IMG/VR virus record: IMGVR_UViG_3300017713_000080
Span: 1 to 24,699 of that record
Origin: a virus
Direction: 5' to 3' (one strand)
DNA length: 24,699 nt
Shown: in pieces, positions 22,701 to 24,699 of the stretch
How positions within the stretch are numbered: the first letter of the stretch is position 1
Layout of the letters: every line of letters starts with the position of its first letter
The notes under the pieces: model-generated
What the model saw: only the letters and a program-made list of their open reading frames with translations
Database searches by the model: none
What the model was told of the DNA's origin: nothing
Made by a program: the position numbers and the translations under genes

Positions 22701-22913
22701 AAAATATATGCCAAAGACGAATCTTCAAGTGCTGAAATGTTTGTGCAAGACGAAGCAGGAAACGTTACTAAAATATCTCCACACAACGAAGAAGGTGAGT
22801 GGGAATACTATTCAAGAAATACAAAAACAGGCAAAACTGTAAGGGTGAACATGGAAGAAATGATCCGAGATATTGAAAAACTTACAGGTAAATCTTACAT
22901 CAAAAATAGTTAA
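19755..22913 (+). CDS. Large tail-fibre protein with beta-roll and threefold C-terminal module (1052 aa)
   Basis: Residues 1-45 are the shared anchor (MAIGRISGSVLKSNMTRNGV, then DLAFETNLLYLDV and RVGIGT). SDGSAGQQLTTDGSGTVTW at 71-89 recurs as SGDGSANQVLQTDGSGNVSW at 370-389. Residues about 234-325 hold six units of about 17 residues with N-(N/T)-T-x-(I/V)-G-x-x-A-G (NNTAVGTDAG, RNTMIGAGAG, NNTLIGSLAG, YNTLIGKSAG), like the head beta-roll of trimeric adhesins such as YadA. DNSIDLGSSSKRFREGYF (439-456) is a common fibre motif. Residues about 505-598, 612-712 and 728-825 are three copies of the 100-residue module that ends the 843-aa fibre. The C-terminus (KIYAKDESSSAEMFVQDEAG, then ISPHNEEGEW and INMEE-like VNMEEMIRDIEKLTG) is a known marine fibre end type. 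A long trimeric fibre is the likely form. Confidence 0.88.
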   Translation: MAIGRISGSVLKSNMTRNGVDLAFETNLLYLDVTNSRVGIGTSEPATTFHVNGTIRGSGINVNNAYTLPTSDGSAGQQLTTDGSGTVTWADVDGSSNISFSGTTMASDGALTLDATTDITLDAGGADILLKDDGTAFGGFSNSGTDLVIKAGTTPTTVLTLSSNGSAQFENISIADNTITTTASNSDLQLNTAGSGVVTLNGLDAIYGKIEGTNFTGSLLLGHGTTGTLDAATNNTGVGIGALDALTSGDNNTAVGTDAGTAVSTGTRNTMIGAGAGDSVNSAVNNTLIGSLAGAAIANAGHYNTLIGKSAGQSLTTGDGNVIIGVVEADSNTGNRQLKIAGHDGTNTTTWIKGTSGGAITFNNAFTFPSGDGSANQVLQTDGSGNVSWGNVSVDSLATGAITYDDNKITGQRSNENIEIAANGTGVIETSSSIIPKTDNSIDLGSSSKRFREGYFAAGTVHIGDQTIKSTATGFVFSGSVSTKGASLTKNDDSTSSVIKKTGIADSESTVESYATSVNDSVLYYIVARDEVNDMVTAQKVTTVHNNSTGFASTTHVTKTGSSTDMTFDGSISGGAMRLRATGGSFSNSISAYKIALGDNHSSGTSGNTAIIINADVDSATENLDTWAHASYRGAKYFISVNDEADDELETLEAMVTHNGSGAFITVYNNVRTGSTGLITLTADISGANVRLRGTGSRANLNVKMHRILLADDENAFTGNQMAIIPATTISSSATAIDTFNVNDIHGAFYYVTSTIANGDSCMAEVVVATDGTDAYATTGPIISSEGTDQLSFAATISGDVVTISAASSSGASTTVNAYRINLKRDAETNVTNTVSLNGTQTISGAKTFSAPIVLNTTTTDDSLTITTTEASNSAAPVISLKRNSSSPADADYLGQIKFKGENDADQEVNYAKISGKILDASDGSEDGILEFAFAKGGSQNISGRFRSDSLQLLNETSFRVAGGHAEFGVLASDPGGSAGYAKIYAKDESSSAEMFVQDEAGNVTKISPHNEEGEWEYYSRNTKTGKTVRVNMEEMIRDIEKLTGKSYIKNS
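20454..20730 (+). repeat. Six YadA-like beta-roll repeats inside the 1052-aa fibre
   Basis: Codons for residues about 234-325 encode six successive units of about 17 residues with a conserved NT-(I/V)-G-x-x-AG core. The nucleotide copies have diverged, so the repeat is visible mainly in protein. Such units build a left-handed parallel beta-roll in trimeric adhesins. Confidence 0.75.
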
Positions 22914-23020
22914 TAAACTATATCATTTACGCATACCCGCCATTGCAAAAAAGCAATAGGAAAACGGTGTTTGATATGCTATATATACATGGAACCATTT
23001 CATACAAAGGATATTATTAC

Positions 23021-23206
23021 ATGACCGCAATAGCACAAGCATTGGGTAGAGCACTCAATCTGAATTTTTGGCAAAGTTATTTGCCGACATACTCAAACAA
23101 TGATCAACATCTTATTCAGTATTTTAAAACTGAATACTCTAAAAATTGGAAACAAGCATACGAATATTACAAAAGTAACGGTTCAATGCCAAAAAATTGG
23201 TTTTAG
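23021..23206 (+). CDS. Small hypothetical protein (61 aa)
   Basis: A polar, aromatic-rich small protein (MTAIAQALGRALNLNFWQSY, then LIQYFKTEYSKNWKQAYEYY and NGSMPKNWF). The frame is open further upstream, with an ATG at 22976 and a TTG at 22943, but only 23021 has a ribosome site (AAAGGA, 23006-23011, spacing 9), so I choose it. It looks helical without a membrane segment. A TGCTATATA stretch at 22977-22985 could be an extended -10 host-type promoter, similar to the one before the Nudix gene, but no good -35 is visible. I do not recognise the family. It is followed by a hairpin and T-run and lies between the last fibre gene and two minus-strand genes. Confidence 0.6.
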   Translation: MTAIAQALGRALNLNFWQSYLPTYSNNDQHLIQYFKTEYSKNWKQAYEYYKSNGSMPKNWF

Positions 23207-23249
23207 GTGTTTGCCTATCAACTGATATTACGACACAGACAAATAACAC

Positions 23250-23270
23250 AAAGTATTGAATATACTTTTT
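23250..23270 (+). terminator. Weak hairpin between convergent genes
   Basis: AAAGTAT (23250-23256) pairs with ATACTTT (23262-23268) around TGAAT, followed by TT. It ends next to the Nudix stop codon. The stem is A+T-rich, so termination on either strand would be modest. Confidence 0.45.
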
Positions 23271-23700
23271 ATGTTATAAGATCTAAAATTGTTTGAAGTT
23301 TACCCTTAATGGATTTATTGTTAAGGGTATTTTTCAACCCAGCGTGTAAATTTTTAGGCCAACATTCAAACGCAGTCCAACAATAACCTGAATGCTCATT
23401 GTTTAATTTAGGAATAAATTCATTTTCAACAGCAAGTAAGTAAGTGTTAAAAGTAAATTTTTGATCGTTTGAAGTAAACAGTTCCAAAGGAATAGTTTTC
23501 TTAATAGGAGGCGTACTGCCAACTTCTTCTGCAATTTCTCTCTGCAAACCTTCAAATGCAGATTCATGGAATTTTGCCATTCCTCCACATAGTCCCCAAA
23601 GTCCTTTTGTTTTGTCGTCGGTTCTTTGTAAGAATAAAAATCTTTTTGTGTTGGTTGCATAAAACAATGCACCTGAACATATTATATTAGTTGGAGACAT
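23269..23700 (-). CDS. Nudix hydrolase (143 aa)
   Basis: Hydrolase of nucleoside diphosphates linked to another group. The Nudix box GX5EX7REUXEEXGU is intact apart from its last position: GMAKFHE, then SAFEGLQ, then REIAEEVGS (residues about 40-62), with the metal-binding RExxEE Glu residues present. The flanking GALFYATNTKRFLFLQR and GLWGLCGGM strands are typical. The length fits a single-domain Nudix protein. The substrate cannot be read from the sequence; candidates are damaged dNTPs, ADP-ribose or dinucleoside polyphosphates, and T4 itself has a different Nudix protein (NudE). Unlike the structural genes, it has a host sigma70-type promoter with an extended -10, which suggests early expression. 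The predicted +1 coincides with the ATG and there is no ribosome site. Confidence 0.92.
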   Translation of the reverse strand: MSPTNIICSGALFYATNTKRFLFLQRTDDKTKGLWGLCGGMAKFHESAFEGLQREIAEEVGSTPPIKKTIPLELFTSNDQKFTFNTYLLAVENEFIPKLNNEHSGYCWTAFECWPKNLHAGLKNTLNNKSIKGKLQTILDLIT

Positions 23701-23706
23701 ACTTGT

Positions 23707-23735
23707 ATTATAGCAAGATTAGTTTTTTAAGTCTA
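23707..23735 (-). promoter_or_regulatory. Host sigma70-type extended -10 promoter for the Nudix gene
   Basis: On the minus strand: TAGACT (4 of 6 to TTGACA, 23730-23735), 17-nt spacer ending in TGC, then TATAAT (23707-23712). The TGnTATAAT extended -10 is perfect. The expected +1 is at about 23700, the A of the ATG. Confidence 0.75.
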
Positions 23736-24699
23736 TGGATTATTAACGTCAGTACTTGGATCGTATTGTGTACTTCCACCATCTAACACCATTGTCCATT
23801 TACCAGCAATATAAACACCTTCGTAAGATTTTAACCATTCAATACCATTCCATTTGTATTGTATACCTGTGTTTAAATTAGTGATATAATGTTGTGTTGA
23901 ATCTGGATTTGATGCATCAAAAACCACTGACCATTTTGATGTACTTGAATTGTATTGAATAATGTCGTTTGTACTTGCTTCTATATCTCCCCAAGCAGTT
24001 GTTGAATCACCTAAATTATCAACAAGCAAATATCTTGTACCATTTGGCACACTAGATCCCGGATCAAAAGTTAAAGGATTTACTATTTTAGTAACATTTG
24101 GTAATGCTGGCGTGTTTGCAGGTATAGTATCACCGTCAATGTTGAACATTAGAATAGAATCATCTAGTGTTGATGTTGCTATTGTTCCTACAATTTCTTT
24201 GCCTTCTGGTGTTTGTAATTTTATTTGACTTACGCCATTTGTTATTTGTCCATATTGATTTAATATTGTGTTCCAATTTAGCGGTGGACCATATGTAGTG
24301 AATGCATCTAATTTATTGCCATGATCAACATTTGTATGATAACCATCACCACCTGTTTTTGCATTATCTCCTGTTGTTCCTAATAGTCTTAATTGGTTTC
24401 CTGTAAGCAACACATGGTATTGTTTTGGAGTAACATAACTTCTCGATATTAATGATCCATCAATTAATCCTTTGTTCATGGCACCTGTGCCTGAATCATC
24501 GTAAATGCTCATAATAATTTTTTGTATAACACCCAGTTTAGAAACTTTGACAGGTGGAGATAACCATATTGGCATAGAAAATTGCATAGTTGCAACATCT
24601 ATCTCTGTATCAGCACCAATTGGTATTGTTCTGTTACTAAAATTTATACTTGTTAATTCAATATAACTTAGACTTGTCCAGTCAATATAATTGTCAGAC
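23733..24699 (-). CDS. 15: Probable tail sheath stabiliser gp15-like protein with long C-terminal extension (5' end outside window)
   Basis: The frame is open from the right edge; the Met at 24587 is internal. About 321 residues are visible. The first 65 read IDWTSLSYIELTSINFSNRT, then DVATMQFSMPIWLSPPVKVS and LGVIQKIIMSIYDD. This matches the C-terminal domain of gp15 (tail-sheath terminator/stabiliser at the head-proximal tail end): cyanophage gp15 has a similar WT...VELT.INF...LSFSMPIWISAP stretch, and T4 gp15 has WSLTFEVNGWMYPPV in the same place. After this domain about 250 residues follow (AFTTYGPPLNWNTILNQYGQ, then GTRYLLVDNLGDSTTAWGDI and TGIQYKWNGIEWLKSYEGVY), whereas T4 gp15 ends within about 55. 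The name is an inference from recalled sequences. In T4 gene 15 lies upstream of 20 on the same strand, so the location here is unusual. Confidence 0.55.
   Translation of the reverse strand, partial: SDNYIDWTSLSYIELTSINFSNRTIPIGADTEIDVATMQFSMPIWLSPPVKVSKLGVIQKIIMSIYDDSGTGAMNKGLIDGSLISRSYVTPKQYHVLLTGNQLRLLGTTGDNAKTGGDGYHTNVDHGNKLDAFTTYGPPLNWNTILNQYGQITNGVSQIKLQTPEGKEIVGTIATSTLDDSILMFNIDGDTIPANTPALPNVTKIVNPLTFDPGSSVPNGTRYLLVDNLGDSTTAWGDIEASTNDIIQYNSSTSKWSVVFDASNPDSTQHYITNLNTGIQYKWNGIEWLKSYEGVYIAGKWTMVLDGGSTQYDPSTDVNNP

Noticed and set aside
22942-22957. ATTGC-AAAAAA-GCAAT hairpin as a terminator for the 1052-aa gene
   Set aside because: The stem is only 5 bp and no T-run follows on the + strand.
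1-24699. tRNA genes, CRISPR arrays, insertion sequences, integrase or attachment sites
   Set aside because: Looked for cloverleaf-like GGTTCGANTCC segments, regularly spaced direct repeats, transposase-like frames and terminal inverted repeats; none seen. The repeats present are all inside fibre genes.

Overview
The window is a late structural-gene region of a T4-type myovirus (tailed phage with a contractile tail), A+T-rich and most like the phages of marine bacteria (cyanophages, pelagiphages and relatives). The T4 assignment rests on the collinear head block: portal gp20 (3' part), a gp67-like prohead core protein, prohead protease gp21, scaffold gp22 and major capsid protein gp23, in T4 order on the + strand. 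The marine assignment rests on the protein families downstream (MAITDAKK-type protein, MGRY/MGRP proteins, fibres with DINGGTIDG repeats), which I recognise from marine phage genomes and which are absent from T4. The host cannot be named from the sequence.

Layout: 1-5640 holds the head module, with two insertions relative to T4 (a 78-aa protein and an LGNG-motif, sialyltransferase-like protein). 5641-7600 is a set of small single-gene units separated by intrinsic terminators: a 38-aa membrane peptide, an SGNH-hydrolase-like protein, a two-helix membrane protein and a small virion-type protein. 7601-22913 is a large set of tail-fibre or virion-surface proteins, including three very large proteins (1212, 843 and 1052 aa) that share one N-terminal module. 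The set is interrupted by three minus-strand genes: a coiled-coil fibre protein and a two-gene operon whose first member resembles the LGNG-motif protein. 22914-24699 has a 61-aa orphan, then on the minus strand a Nudix hydrolase with a host-type promoter and a gp15-like tail-sheath stabiliser that runs off the right edge.

Expression signals are unusually readable. Twelve T4-type late promoters (NNTAAATA, three of the four best forms being TATAAATA or CTTAAATA) precede transcription units on both strands. Six of them lie only 5-10 nt from the start codon of a gene with no Shine-Dalgarno sequence, which predicts leaderless or nearly leaderless late mRNAs. The other six have leaders of roughly 45-100 nt with a clear Shine-Dalgarno sequence, mostly with palindromes or hairpins in the leader. 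Four near-identical GGGCG...CGCCC-T7 terminators separate the units.

Functionally the region encodes capsid assembly (portal, core, protease, scaffold, shell) and a modular adhesin set. The adhesins share at least five protein modules in different orders, which suggests that host-range proteins are assembled by module shuffling onto a common anchor. I see no tRNA, CRISPR array, insertion sequence or integration functions.
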